Shown here: positions 16,345-28,830 of the stretch, one piece after another | Position numbering within the stretch: the first letter of the stretch is position 1 | Layout: each line of letters starts with the position of its first letter | Assembly (NCBI GenBank): GCA_009760855.2 | Contig: WPIO01000117.1 | Coordinates: forward strand, 842,501-906,500 | DNA length: 64,000 nucleotides | DNA from: Cristatella mucedo | Lineage: Eukaryota > Bryozoa > Phylactolaemata > Cristatellidae | Direction: 5' to 3' | The notes under the pieces: model-generated | What the model saw: only the letters and a program-made list of their open reading frames with translations | What the model was told of the DNA's origin: nothing | Database searches by the model: none | Translations under genes and position numbers: made by a program

Positions 16345-16475
16345 TATATAGTTCATTTGTATAGCTCCATAAGATTGTAATCTCTATCCGGGTGCTTCAC
16401 AAATGCTGAAGGGCTTGAACCCACGGCCTTGATCGTCTAAGGCCAGAACTTTAATCACTGTGCAGCTCAGTATTA
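16345..16475 (-). mobile_element. Decayed SINE-A
   Basis: Minus-strand copy. TTCATTTGTATAGCTCC and TCTCTATCCGGGTGCTTCAC match the tail, and GGGCTTGAACCCACGGCCTT the box B region. Confidence 0.65.
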
Positions 16476-17529
16476 TTGAAGTTCTCGTACCACTATCTTA
16501 CAATTGATTACTTATATTTAAGTAAAGTTCAGCTGATTGAACATTCTCATAGCAACCGAAGAACCTCCGGGCTATAATTCCTGCTGTCAGCATGTAATAA
16601 AGAATTGCAAGCTGAAGGACTTAAGCCAGCTACCTGGGTTGTGAAGTCTTGACCCCTCACCACCGGGCCAACACTCATTGCGTTATTGGTTTTCAGCCGG
16701 CGTTTTTCTGTAGATGCATAGATCATTGAGATTTTTGGCCAGCAACTTGCTTGCTACATAATAGTAAATCATGCAGTGTATTTAAATTGAGTGGGAAATT
16801 GCCGGCATTACTGCCAATTGAACACAATGTTGGGGACTTAGCAATCGTCAATTAAAGCACTTTTAGCGTTTAAAGCACTAATTAAAGCGTTTCTTTGGAA
16901 CCAATGCAAACACTGTTCAAGCTGAGCTGTCTATTCAGGCCCAAGAAGTACAATTAGGCTTTTCTAGACCTTGTGCTTTCTTGACAAGCAGCTGCTCTTT
17001 ACCTCTGGTATTTGACGCCTTTTTTTTCGACTAGCCTCTAAAAAAGTGAACTAGGAGTTGTCAACTATGTTGTGCAGCATCGATGCCTGTTTAGTTGGGG
17101 CCAATACCCCAGCAGCTGGCAATGGCGAGCTTCTTTTCCTGCATAAACCTGTTTCTTCGATCTAGACAAGCTGCGATGCTGATGCAGCTGCCATTCCTTT
17201 GTAAGTTACATGTGGTAGCCTTTTAGTACAGTAAACAACTCGGGTAATCAGCTGCTGCTCTGAGAGCTTGGCTTTTTCTGGACACATAATTGCTTGTGCA
17301 TGCCAGGGGCCAAGTGCTGATGCACCAATCCTTCATCCTGCGCCCTGGTGGTCGTGCTGTCAGGTACTTCAGATAGAAGAGGGTCTTAAGGGATGAACCT
17401 TTATAGTGGTAAAGCAGTTGCAGCCTGAGTGATCTGGATTCGATGAGGCTTGGGTCACAGCAATTTCAACCAGGAGGGTAGCCATGTGCAGGAAGTCAGG
17501 ATACAACAGCTGCCAGTCATATTACATAA

Positions 17530-17700
17530 TATACAATTCAAAAGTGTAGCCCTCTAAGAGAACTTAATCTATATACAGGCGCTGCACATATGCCACGGGG
17601 CTCGAGCCAACAACCTTGTCATTAGATTTATTCACGTTGACCTTGGTTGGAGGCCAGCACCTTCACAACTGGGCCAAACCAGTGTGGCATGTGAGGTATA
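17530..17700 (-). mobile_element. SINE-A, minus strand
   Basis: AGAGAACTTAATCTATATAC and GGGGCTCGAGCCAACAACCT are followed by CACAACTGGGCCAAACCAGT, the inverse of the tRNA-like head. A short insertion near TTAGATTTATTCACG separates the boxes. Confidence 0.75.
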
Positions 17701-20700
17701 CAGTGCCTTAATTAACTAGTCTCTTTTCTTATACCTAATACCTGGAGAGTAACTTATTCTGCGAGATCAGTAACCTTGAAAAGCCTGATACCGGCTCTCG
17801 GCATCCAGTCGGGCTTGGAAGCCCTCGTCTTAATGTCAAATTCTGATAGTGGACAGCTGCATCTTGATCGCATCTCCTGCATGGATGGTCAAGTGACCAA
17901 GTGGCCTCTAGCTGGGGGATCCACCAAGGGAGGGAGGCACTCCTAAACAGGAGTACGTCTATTCCCTACCGGAAGGCCAGGCTATCTGGCTGAATTGCTT
18001 CTGGAGAGCAGGGCTCGGTATTAATTCATCTCATCCATCACTAGTCTATAGTTGTACTGAACTGGTTAGTGTTCGTGGGTGTTCTGGGCTGTTAGCTGGC
18101 ATGTTACTGCAGCCGGAAGGTAAGATCAAATGGTGATCATGAGACACCTCCGGCTGTTAGCTGTGGATCAGCAGGCCACTCTCCTGGCTGGAATGGAGTA
18201 CTGTAATGCTCGAACTTGCTGCCGTTAAAGACAAGGTCAAAGTCGGTGCTTGATGCAAAGGTGCACACGAACCAGTGCTGGAAAGAAAGTGCTAGAAGCA
18301 GCGCCAGCATTTCGACCAGACGCCAGCTTAACTTTATGCAGAGGCACATTTCCTCCAGCCACTTCATAGAGAAAACACGAGCGAGCATGAGAGAAAGCAG
18401 AAACCAAGGTAGCTATTCTTGAAGACCCCATGCTTATTTGCTCTTAGCATTCTCTCTTCGATGTAGCAAGGTGTGTCAACATCCATTACAACCAAACAGA
18501 TAGATTTTTGCCTATGGAGAGATCTGCTCCTGCACTAGGCAGAAAGTATTTTTGATGTCGAACAGTTTTTCTAGCTAATAATCGCCATATCTGCATTATC
18601 TATAGGCATCCCAAAAATAATTCTGCAATCTTTTCCTCCAGTAGAGATACAAATGAGCTACTTGAAGCTCGGATAAAAAAGTGTGCATTACACTTTTTAT
18701 CCCGAACTTTTGAGTGTATTTTCCAAATTTCGCTGCATTCTACTTCCAGCATTCTCATTCAGCCTTCTACAACAAATAGACAACGAAGTGCTTTCCAGCA
18801 ATCGCTGGCAAGCCTTAATCAGTTGCTGAGAATTCCAGAGAAAATGGACTTCTCAGAACTTTGCAGCTCAGCTTGTGGCTAGGGCTGGCTTGTTGTGGGT
18901 ATACCTTGGCAGGCAGTTTCTTGAAAGCTCGTGAGCAGAGTGAAGTCCAATTTGGATGATACACTCTCTCTGGGCGCAATGGTGAAAATATGCAATTGTC
19001 ACATGCATTTGCCAAGCTTATTTCAGCAAAGAAAAGTGAATCACAAAGTCTCGAAGTTGTTCATTCGATCCTGCATACTTCGGACTTCTTTAGTCGATGT
19101 CACCTTGGTCTGAGATGGTGTGCCAGGCAATCTACTATGCCAACATGTAGCAATTGAATCGGTTTCTTCAAAGCTTACCATACCAATCTACTTCACTCAA
19201 TAAAAAACTAATACAGGTATGAGATAAGTTAGCTTGGTTATTGTAATTTTTGTCTCTACCCTTTTTTAGTTCATCTGCCCAGAATGATAGGACGAGGAAG
19301 CTCATATTGTTCATAAGGCAAAGTTTTACAGCTCACAAGCCACCCTTGGCCTTTGTCAGTTCTTTGGGTTATGTATATTTATATGTAACGTTGATGCTCA
19401 GGCGTGGCTCGAATAAAAAAACTCTGCTATACTCATTCTCAGTGTGGCCACTGCTTAATGTGCCATGCAGATTTCAGTGTTCTTTGCATTGTCTTCAAAT
19501 TAAAGCATGTCTGCACTGATCCTGCTGTTCACTCAGAGTCGATTTGGCCTACCTACTTAGGTCTGACTTGATATGAGCAAACTGACGGTATGGGTCAAAT
19601 CATCTTTGAGAAAGCAGTTGCTTATATTTCATCCGACTGTATGTTGGTGATTCATGTCGAAATCGACACCAAATTGCTCTAATAAATCTGCATATAGGAG
19701 TCGCGGTCTTTTTAGGAATGCCAGTTGGTTTCTGTTGACCATTACTAAGCTTCTCACAGGTTGCAGTTATCCACTCTGTAATCAGTGGATGGGGGGTTCT
19801 CGTTAGCACCTATGGACCTCCAGTCGCAGATCAGAGGTCTCCGAGTGGCCAATCATGTCTGTTGACCCTGCTGTTTTGCCTAACTTTGCAGCATAAGAAT
19901 ACTTTGGGTCAAAGGTAGGACAGAGCACTAGGCAAGGTATCTAGTTTCCTGGGGGCCTACCGGTGACTATTCCGTGTAATGTCATGCACGGTTACTGCTC
20001 TTGAAATGTGAGCTTCATTTTTGTGCCTGTATACTGGCCTCTATCACCAGATGCTTTTGGTTCTTCCGACAAAAAGTCCTAATTTTGCATAGAGGCCTGG
20101 TGTTTGCTGGTCAGTAGAAGATGATGGTCATTAAGGTCAGACCAGCTGGCATACATGTGTTACATAAATCTGCCACAGTCCTTGTTAATTGGTCGAGAAA
20201 TTTCTGTGCAGTTCTGTTTTGCAAATATATGTACATGCTAGTTACTGATTTCATTAATATAGCTCTTATTATGCTAGCACTTCTGGAGGTCAGATATGTC
20301 TGTTCCTAGAAATCCTAAGTGACTTCTAGATAGTGTAAGTATAGCAGTTATATGACAGTGGCAACACCATATCACTATGCTTTAACCCGTGCACTTAAAA
20401 AGTGTCTCGCCAGATACTGTCCCACTCATATTCTCTAACCCCTCTGCAGAACCTCCCAAATGTTCTTCACCTTTGACTCTTCCCACTAATTTTGAAGATC
20501 GTGAGTTCAACTCTGCCGAACGGCAGCACGGGATATTCTTCAGCTCTGCTACCGAGCACTGTGACAATTTCGTACGATGTTTAGCAGGATAAAAATCCAG
20601 CTGATGTTTGAGCTGTATATGCTTTTTTAAGCTCCATTTTGGTAGCAGCGAATGTGTAACTTCCTTGAAACATATTTGCAAAGTAGTTGCTAATGCAGTG

Positions 20701-22054
20701 ATATTCTGTGACATTTCTGCAGCACCACTGGCAGCTGTTTGCCTGAGGCTCCAGCATCAAATGAGTTTCTCTATGTGTATCAAGACTTATTTGCATAATT
20801 ATATGCTAGGTAAATGAGGATGGACCCATTGTGACCAGATGCAGCACCTAATTCTTAATCAGTTGATCCTGCCTATAGCTGGTGCCGGGGAGGGGGTTTG
20901 TACTGATTGCTGCTGGTGGGAAGCCGTAATAGGATTTATTTGATTAGTTCCTCAAGTCATTTTCCTGCAATTTGTCGTGTTGCCTAGCATGCACATTCCA
21001 AGTACGTTTGTTGCCGGAGCAATACTACGATGTCAAATTCTCTGAATATATTTTAAAACATGGGAATTACACTTTCACATCATTTCCCCTGTGGGTCCAA
21101 TCACCTGACAATGCAAATAGCAAAGATCGGCATTGTAAGCCAACTAGCTAGCGCGTGTGGCCGTCTTTAAAAAGTCCTTTCCTGCAATTGACAGGAACAC
21201 TGTGCTTGTAAAACTGTTTTCATAACCGAGTCCTGCGTGGTAGAATCACCTTGTCAGTTGTGCCAGTACCTTTTGGTCAACCAGTCAGATTTGCACAATG
21301 CCAAAAGAACGCCGAAGGGGGCCATAGATGGACTGTTACTCTCAGGTGGTTAGCAGATTTGCATTGGTCTATTGTAAGTAGGGTGGAGGCTTTAAGCTGT
21401 ATTCTCATGGTCAACGTTTTATAAGACTCACTCCTTTTAGGTAGCCAACTTCTAGTTTGGATCGTGGCAATTTTCGATGCCCTCACCAAAATCCTTTTGA
21501 CGCTCTTCCTAGTGGGTGAGATTTTCACATTATTGAGGAACACCTCAAACTCTCTGAGCTACATTCGTAGAGAGAAGATCTGCCACTATGCCTCAGTGAG
21601 TGGTTTTTCTGAAACGGTCTGATGGCTTTGGCAAACCAATCAGCTACTGGCTCCTATCTGGCCCATAGCTGGTAGCCATCCTGAGCCTGATGTCTCCGTG
21701 GCCAAGTATAACTAACTTTGGGTCAGGCGTTGTTCTCTGGTAGCTAGCCATCCTGTTGCCTAGTCAGCTGTATATATGAAGCTGGTTTTGCAGGCAATGC
21801 TCTTCCACCTTTGGTTCAGTAGGATAAGGACAACCAGAATACAGACTTCAGGCTACTGGGAGTATCTGGGCAGAAACTGGTATTGCTTTCGATAGTTGTT
21901 TAAAATCGAGCAACTAACAATAAATAAGCAACTAACATTGGCTGAATCTGAGAGTTTTTCCGTGGCCTCTTGGTAGAATCAATTTGCTGTGGTAGGACGA
22001 CATGGCGTCGTGTAGGGCCACCTCTTTTCCAAGCTTCCCAGTTCACTGCTTTCG
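17701..22054. other. Long non-coding stretch
   Basis: No exon, mobile element or long tandem repeat is recognised. One imperfect hairpin occurs at 18671-18702 (GGATAAAAAAGTGT paired with ACACTTTTTATCC). CpG is rare here. Confidence 0.4.
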
Positions 22055-22278
22055 CTAGATATAAATATGTAATTGTTTTTGCATCGCGCCTTAAGAGAGC
22101 TCGACCCCTATCTGGATGCTTCACAGATGGCTCAGGGCAGGAAACTCAATCTCTATCTGGGTACTTCACAGATGTCTCAGGGCTGGAGCCCACTGCCCTG
22201 GTCATCAAATGCATTCACCTTAACCTCGGTCTTTATAGCGCGCACATTAACCCCCTTGACCAAACCAGGGTGGCAATC
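22055..22278 (-). mobile_element. SINE-A with internal tail duplication
   Basis: The inverse tail occurs twice: AGCTCGACCCCTATCTGGAT GCTTCACAGATG and, about 60 bp later, AACTCAATCTCTATCTGGGT ACTTCACAGATG. The head is GACCAAACCAGGGTGGC. The duplication is unique to this copy. Confidence 0.75.
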
Positions 22279-24570
22279 TGACCATTAAACATCTTCGGTA
22301 GACCGATAGCTCGGTAAACTTCAGATTAGATCATTGTCATGCCTGACATAAGTACAGCAAGACTGCCGCCATTTTGGAGGTATGCTAGCTATGAAACTGC
22401 ATTCGTACATCTCTTGTAAGTAAACAGTCGGATCATTCTATACTCTCTTGTTTTTCGTTGCATGTCTTCTCATCTGATTCGACTGTTCCTACGTTATTTT
22501 GGTCATGTAGAAGCTCAAAATTAATTCGGTGTGCACTTTTGTACTTGCACCTTGTTTAGAAGAGGCTATCAATGTGCTAATGCTGGCTTGGGCATCTGTG
22601 GCTGGCAGATTCCATAACGAGTTCCAGAAGAGGCTGTCATCGTCTTAAGGGGACGATCATCTAGAGGGTTGATAAGGAGATGATTCACGCGTCAGAAGGG
22701 TAAAGCAATGTACTTCCTGTCGGTGTTCATGTCTGAGGCTCCGGTTTGGTGTCTGTGGCACACAGCTTCCAGCTTTTCCAAACTGCTATAAGCTTAAAGT
22801 TTACTGTTTAAGTTAGCAGCTTAAATTAATATTTGTATTTAAAAATAACCCATTCTTTGAAACCCAAAGAGCCTTTCTTTGCAGATTTTCCGGCCATTGT
22901 AAATCTGAGTTTGGCAGGCGGCACCATCTTGCGTTGCCTTTGAGTTTAGGGGCCCGTTGGCCTCCTTTCTCATGACTACGAGATCAAAATGTTCACTGTG
23001 GTTTTCTAGATTTCTTCTGGCCTGAGACAGGAGGGGTTATCTTTTTTCTAGCTGTAAAAGGGAATTCTGGAGCACCCATTGAAGGCAAACATTGTTTGCT
23101 CTAAAGTCCGACGTTGCAAGTTTTAACTCTTAAAGCTACCAGCCGAATTAGACCAGAGAGTGGTAGGTACAAAGACAAAGTGAGAGCGGAAAACAGAGTG
23201 CCAGTGGGAGGTAGATAGAGCGGAGGCGCTGAGGAGAGGGAGAGTGGAAGATGGAAGTCTAGAATGGAACGGCATAAGCAGGCACACCAGGTCAGGCAGT
23301 TGACTTTCACGACCCTGATTCCTGCTGTGTTCGATCCTTTATCGCTGCTACAAGCAGAGACGATAGCCGCAAAGGCTCTTCTGTCGCTATATAAAAGAGG
23401 CTGCTAAATGACCTGGTACCATTATTATAATTATCATTAGGCTGCTGCAAATGGCTGCTGTGCAGAGGAAGGTGTCGTTTGCAGAATCAGATTCCGACAT
23501 TATCCGGGAGCTTGTCTGTACTGTGGATGCCGGAGCTGGTGGCAAGGTTCAGCCGGCTGGGTGACCAAGCTTCAGTCCTGGTGGCCAGCAGCTGTTAATT
23601 GACTTGTCATACCGATCGGCAGCCTCCCAGGTGGCCTCGAGTCCAATAAGTGGCATATAAAGTTAGCTAGAGACTATGGCTGCCGGGACGTTTAGTTCAT
23701 TCGAATAGGTCGATACCCAAGCTGACAGCCGAGAAAAGCACCACTGCGGCCACTGCCTCCCTGGCTGGCAGATACCCTGTCGGCTGGCTATTAGGTAGTT
23801 GCCGACCGATCCCACAGAGGGGACCTTCAAACCGATTCCGGCTGAACCTGCTGGAGGTCTCTTCGAAGATGTTGGCCTATGACGAGTGGCATGACATGTG
23901 AGTAGGCCTCCTCCCCCCTTCCCGGTAATCAAGCACGGGAATGGGCTCGAGATTTGCAGGCGAACCTCTTTATCGGCAGAGCTTGAATTTGGCGTTACTC
24001 TTATGTAGATGGGCATCTACTGTTACTGGAAGCTTTGTTCGGCAGCCGAGGCCCTACTAGCCTGTTAGTCTTCATCAATCGCCAGCCAAACCAGGCATGC
24101 CGGTAGTCTAATGGCCATGTCTCTTGTACAGTATCTCAAATCAGCATCTGGCTAAGCAAGCCTTGTTGCTCTTTTAGAATCTGAGGCTTGCCCGGAGAAT
24201 GCTGATAGTCGATCGACTGTGTCTGCATCCGGCAAAGATGCAGTGTCTGAAAACCATGGCATTTCAAGCTTGCGATTGTGGTGCATGCTTCATAGTCACG
24301 ACTAATGCAGTGTTGCTTCGGATCGCACCCAGGTGATTTTCTCAGCAAGCTTATTCATATCCAGTATCTGAATGGCAATATTCGACACTTTGTCTTCTAC
24401 TTCATTCACTGAAGCTTGAGCTGTCGTCAACGTCTTTATTCTTTCTCTCTAGTAGTTTTAAAGTACCCCATCCATACCAGATTTCATATTTGAAGCCGAT
24501 TTGAGGGAATTTGTTTGCCTAGTTTTTGTAGTCTTTGTTGATGTTTTGAGAATTATATTTCTTCTTTTAG
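22279..24570. other. Non-coding stretch before the first coding exon
   Basis: Holds one SINE-B copy (23275-23410). Otherwise nothing coding is recognised. The last 20 bases form a good splice acceptor, which suggests a further 5' non-coding exon somewhere upstream. Confidence 0.45.
23275..23410 (+). mobile_element. Decayed SINE-B
   Basis: CTTTCACGACCCTGATTCCT, GTTCGATCCTTTATCGCTGC and GATAGCCGCAAAGGCTCTTC TGTCGCTATA follow the order of the intact copies at 50.1 and 60.3 kb. Confidence 0.75.
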
Positions 24571-25202
24571 GTTGAATCCATTATTGGATGGTTGAATCCA
24601 TTATTGTCAAGAAAGATCGGTGCATTGGCATTTCTGGATGGGTCGCCGCTGCATCAGATTGCAATATTTCAGGGTCTGTGTTACTTCAGTCTTTGTCCTC
24701 ACAGCATGCCTGGCAATGGCAGCTGGGCAAGGTGCAGGTCCGACTGGTCCCAACTGGACAAGCTTGGTAGTGCATGCCACAGCATTTAGTCAGCTTCACT
24801 ATCCAAGTGACAGCGATGCTATTACTGACACTGCAATGGCACTAAATATGAGCAGTAAAGCCAAGTGTAACCGCGATGGTGACCCCTGCAGACCTGGCAT
24901 CATGCTTCCGGTATGGCTGCCTGTGGGCAACAGTATATCGACTGGGGACAAAGCAGCCCGGGCGATTGTTTACTTCATCGGCCTTTGCTATATGTTCCTT
25001 GGTGTTTCTATTATATCTGACCGATTTATGTCTGCCATCGAAGTAATCACTTCCAAGGAGAGAGAAGTCACTATCCGGAAACACACTGGAGAGGAATTAA
25101 AGGTCAAAGTTCGGGTATGGAATGAAACCGTGTCGAATTTGACTCTGATGGCTCTTGGCTCGTCGGCTCCAGAGATTTTGCTCTCCATCATCGAAGTCAT
25201 AG
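24571..25202 (+). CDS. SLC8A: NCX exon A: 5'UTR end, signal peptide, TM1, alpha-1 start
   Basis: First coding exon of a Na+/Ca2+ exchanger, a plasma-membrane antiporter that extrudes Ca2+ in exchange for Na+. Coding starts at ATG 24638; an in-frame TGA at 24593 rules out a longer protein in this exon. A good acceptor (TTTCTTCTTTTAG) ends at 24570, so 24571-24637 is probably 5'UTR. Residues 1-30 form a cleavable signal peptide. Residues 31-105 are extracellular, with sequons N39-W-T and N70-M-S and cysteines 78 and 84. TM1 lies near 108-128. The alpha-1 ion-binding motif GSSAPEILLS is at 174-183. The exon ends at donor ATAG|GTGAGC in phase 1, inside alpha-1. The family assignment is certain; the paralogue and the 5' exon boundary are inferred. 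Confidence 0.96.
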
Positions 25203-25519
25203 GTGAGCTTTCTGCTATTTGAAACGCTGCACTGCTCACCATAAAATCAGTCTCCATTTGCAGTTTACCTCTAGAAAAAGTGCTGACAGGTGACCAAATT
25301 CATGCTGTCTTTGTCTGCATTTTGGTGTGAGTGACACTAGCTGTTTTATTGGCCTTACTGTTAGTAGTTCCTGTGCTACGCAGGGATTTTATTTGTTGCC
25401 ATTCTTTGTCATGATGCTCTGGTGCAGTTTGTGCTTGGCTGCACTGCTCTAAATGGCCCGAGTGTTTATCTGAAACGCTATAGATAGCCTCACTTGATAA
25501 GCTTTTAAGGATTGGCAAC

Positions 25520-26045
25520 TCAATAATAATAATACAGTTTATAAAGCAACCTCAGATAACTCAATCTCTTTCTAGGGGTTTTCATTTGCAGCAAATTAAA
25601 CACGATTGAATTGTCAGTGGTATCGTGCTTGGTAAACAACATGAATAACATGATCAGGGGTGACATGCACAGGGTCAGCATGCAAGTGTAGTTAGTGGCA
25701 GCATGCAAAAGTGTCAACTCGCATAAGCACATAAAAGACGAATCACAGGGAACCACTAAATGCTGTGACAGATAGATGCATCTATAATTTCTTTTTAAAT
25801 GCGGTCAAGTCGGGGATGTCGTGAGGCAAGTCGGGAGTAAGCTCCAGGCTTTAAGAGCATGCGAACTAAATGCACGGTCTCCAATGGATTTAAGATTTGC
25901 ACGAGATATAGGTAGATCGTTAGATTCCGAAAAGTGGGTGGTCTAATGCTTAGACTGGTGGGGGTGTAGATCTGATGGGTAGATAGGCAGATCTGGAGCT
26001 AAATAAAAAAACAGTGAGGAACGAAACTAAACTCAAAAGAGCGAA
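25520..26045 (-). mobile_element. L2-like LINE 3' fragment, minus strand
   Basis: Begins with AATAATAATAATACAGTTTA (inverse of the ATT tail). The inverse 3' stem-loop, the 3'UTR (AGGGGTGACATGCACAGGGT CAGCATGC) and the end of the reverse transcriptase frame follow. Confidence 0.87.
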
Positions 26046-26371
26046 ATGCTAGTGAATGAATCTGTGACCATGGCGGCATGAGTCTTTCTGATGAGGCCGT
26101 CTACGGTCCAGCCAGAAAGGGTTGGCAGGTTGGTTGGTTGGCTGGCTGTCAGACATTGCTGCCCACTATTCCTAACCTTTTAGCTGCCACTATCATAATC
26201 AAGATTTAGGTCAATGCCAAGCTCCTCTGTTCTGTGCACGTGCAAGTCTCTTCCGGTGGGAGAGCCTTACTGTGGGTGCTGATTTTGGTTTTTGTGACCC
26301 AGCTTTGCCGTTTCCCATTGCTCATATCCATTCTGGTATCTTCAAGTCTAGCTTATGGCCACCCAGTGCAT

Positions 26372-26373
<2 letters not shown>

Positions 26374-26438
<65 letters not shown>
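26374..26438. repeat. (TG)n microsatellite
   Basis: About 31 uninterrupted TG units. Confidence 0.97.
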
Positions 26439-26442
<4 letters not shown>

Positions 26443-27921
26443 GCTGATTCGGCAGCATCTAGGTTTGAGCAAGACTGGGTCATTAGCTCAATACAAGCTG
26501 CTGACTTGTTGCATTAGTCGGTTTTACTTAGTCAGCCGTCGACATGCATGGCCTATCAAGTTTAAAAATGGTAGAGAGCCACTAGACTACCATGCTTGAC
26601 ACTTGGGTAAAGCAGCCTATCAGATAAAGGACATTGCTTGCATGCAAACGAATTCTTAATTGTTCAAACTGCTTGCATTCCGGATTCCAGACAGAAGCAC
26701 AGAACCATCTTGAGTGCCTTGAAGCAGCAATTGTCTGCTATTAGCACGGGGTTCCTCTGCAGCGCTTGCTGCAAAGCCGAGGTGTAATTTGAGAGCTAGA
26801 GCTGTCGCCTCAGGGCTGGAGCATGTCACCTCTGTGCAAGTGGCTCAGCCCTCCCTACAAGCCGCACCTGACTTTGTGATGAAGCATCACCCTAGGCTCG
26901 AGTCAAGAGAAGCAAATGACCAAAAGGGCATCCCATCTAGCCATCGACAGTGCAGCCACTTTTGACTGGCCAATGGGGAGGGGGCTAGCCTATAGTGTCT
27001 GAGCAATCCCAATACCCCTGATTATGTCTGGACTTCATTGGCTCCAGGCTTACCATCACTCTTGCTGAGTGCTGGCTCTAGGCCAGGTTTGCTTGCCAAA
27101 GTCATTCGTTGGGTGAGCCCGAATATTAAAGGCATTATTTCCACTGTTGCATGGCAGAGATGTTCTGGATTGCCTTGGAGCTGTGGATGTGTCATGCCCA
27201 GGCATTACCTCATGAGCCATCACGTCAGTTTAAACATCTGCATCTGCATCCCCCGGGTTTTAATTGCAAAGCTGTGAGACTGGATTGTTGCAACTCAGTG
27301 GCTCCACTGTCAATACAGATCGTTCAGACTGCCAGCTAGCCAAGCCCTACTAGCAGAGCCTGTAAGCTAGAGCCAAGTGGCTGTCGCCTGGTGGAGGCAA
27401 TTCCAAAGCCTGGGCTTGCACGAAGTGGCAGCACGGAGATCTTGCTGAAGCCATACAGCTCAGAACGTTCGAACCGCCTGCTGAGGCCGCTTGCTACTGC
27501 TCAATGCTGCTGGTTGTTTGGCACTACCCGGACTACCGTAGGAGTCACCTTATCTAGAAGCTTGCTGCCTTAGCCAGCTACCCATCTGAGGAGTACACCA
27601 AAGCATGCCAAAGCGAGCTGATACCTACACAATCACGGTCAGCACGGAAATTCAGATCGGTTTCAACGTTGTAACTCCACTATTGGGCATCTTCACTGTT
27701 TTGCAAGTCCTCGGGTCAGAGAGGCAGAGCTCATAGTGATGCTAGTACTTGCGGACATGTGACAAAGACCAGCAAAGGTCGTGATAAAACTGTGCAGCTA
27801 GCGAATTGTGGGTGCAATACCAATACACAGTGGCACTCTGACCGTAACAAGAGCATGTGGAGCAACAAAGACTTTTGATATCTTAATATGATAACTCCAT
27901 ATTCCCAGCCGAGTACAGTCT

Positions 27922-28110
27922 ATATTGGTGACGATTTGGGCCAGTGGTTAAGGGCTTGTCCTGACCAAGGTCAAGGGTGAATGTGGGTGGTGGCAGAGGT
28001 CACAGGTCAAGCCCTGTGGCATGTCACAGGTCTAGCCCTGTGGCATATGTTAAGCACCTGAGTATAGATTAAGTTCTTTTAGGGCGCTATACAAACGAAC
28101 TATGTATTTT
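27922..28110 (+). mobile_element. SINE-A with internal duplication
   Basis: GGGCCAGTGGTTAAGGGCTT and the tail ATAGATTAAGTTCTTTTAGG GCGCTATACAAACGAAC. The box B block CACAGGTCAAGCCCTGTGGC AT is repeated once about 30 bp later. Confidence 0.75.
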
Positions 28111-28163
28111 ATATAGTCGTCAGCCACAGCCCACAACCCTTCTCTTGCGACACCCAAATCAGG

Positions 28164-28273
28164 ACTGATCAATTATAAAATTGATCAGTCGTGATTTTAT
28201 TACTTTAACTTATAGCAACAGGATTTGATATGCAATAATTATTGTGTATCGTATCCTGTTGTTATAGGTTAAA
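28164..28273. repeat. Two adjacent hairpins (possible foldback element)
   Basis: An 11-bp perfect inverted repeat with a 4-nt loop (ACTGATCAATT / AATTGATCAGT, 28164-28189) is followed by a longer imperfect one: arms of 21 bp (28204-28224 and 28253-28273) around a 28-nt loop. Confidence 0.8.
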
Positions 28274-28309
28274 AACATTCAGGAACTACTAAATAATCAC
28301 AAAGGCAGT

Positions 28310-28425
28310 TCCTTTCTATTGCGTATCACTTTGCAGCAAATGTAAAGCGCCTAGAAAGAGATTAAGTTCTCTGAGGGCGCTTTATCAAGTGCAATATTAT
28401 TATTATTATTATATTATAATCAGGC
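28310..28425 (+). mobile_element. LINE 3' tail
   Basis: TTTGCAGCAAATGTAAAGCG CCTAGAAAGAGATTAAGTTC TCTGAGGGCGCTTTATCAAG then an ATT tail. Severely 5' truncated. Confidence 0.85.
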
Positions 28426-28662
28426 TGATGTATCACTCCTGGCCGATCTATCGATTCAAATGGCTGTTTCTGTCCTGAAAGCTGAAGCTGACTTACCACC
28501 CCTGTCCGAATGCCTACAATTCTATATGAGCTCGAGTAATAAATTGATGTCGGCAACTGACATTCAGAACGAACGAGTGGGCTGATTGTAAGATGTAGGA
28601 CTGGCAGCAGCATGCCAACGACGTGTGTGACCACGTCCTGCAGAAATCATGCTATCTTCAGC

Positions 28663-28830
28663 AATCATAATAATAATAATAATAATGTACTTGATAAAGC
28701 ACCCTCAGAGAACTTAATCTCTTTCTAGGCGCTTTACATTTGCTGCAAAGGGGAAATGCAATTAAATGGTAAGTAAAATCATGCTTAAAAGACAAACAAA
28801 ATGAATAACCGTTGATGAGCAACCGTTTGC
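28663..28830 (-). mobile_element. LINE 3' tail, minus strand
   Basis: AATAATAATAATAATAATGT ACTTGATAAAGCACCCTCAG then the inverse stem-loop and 3'UTR start. With the + strand copy 240 bp to the left it forms an inverted pair. Confidence 0.85.

Noticed and set aside
20389-20714. Open frames on both strands near 20.5 kb
   Set aside because: No family similarity, no convincing splice context, and length compatible with chance.
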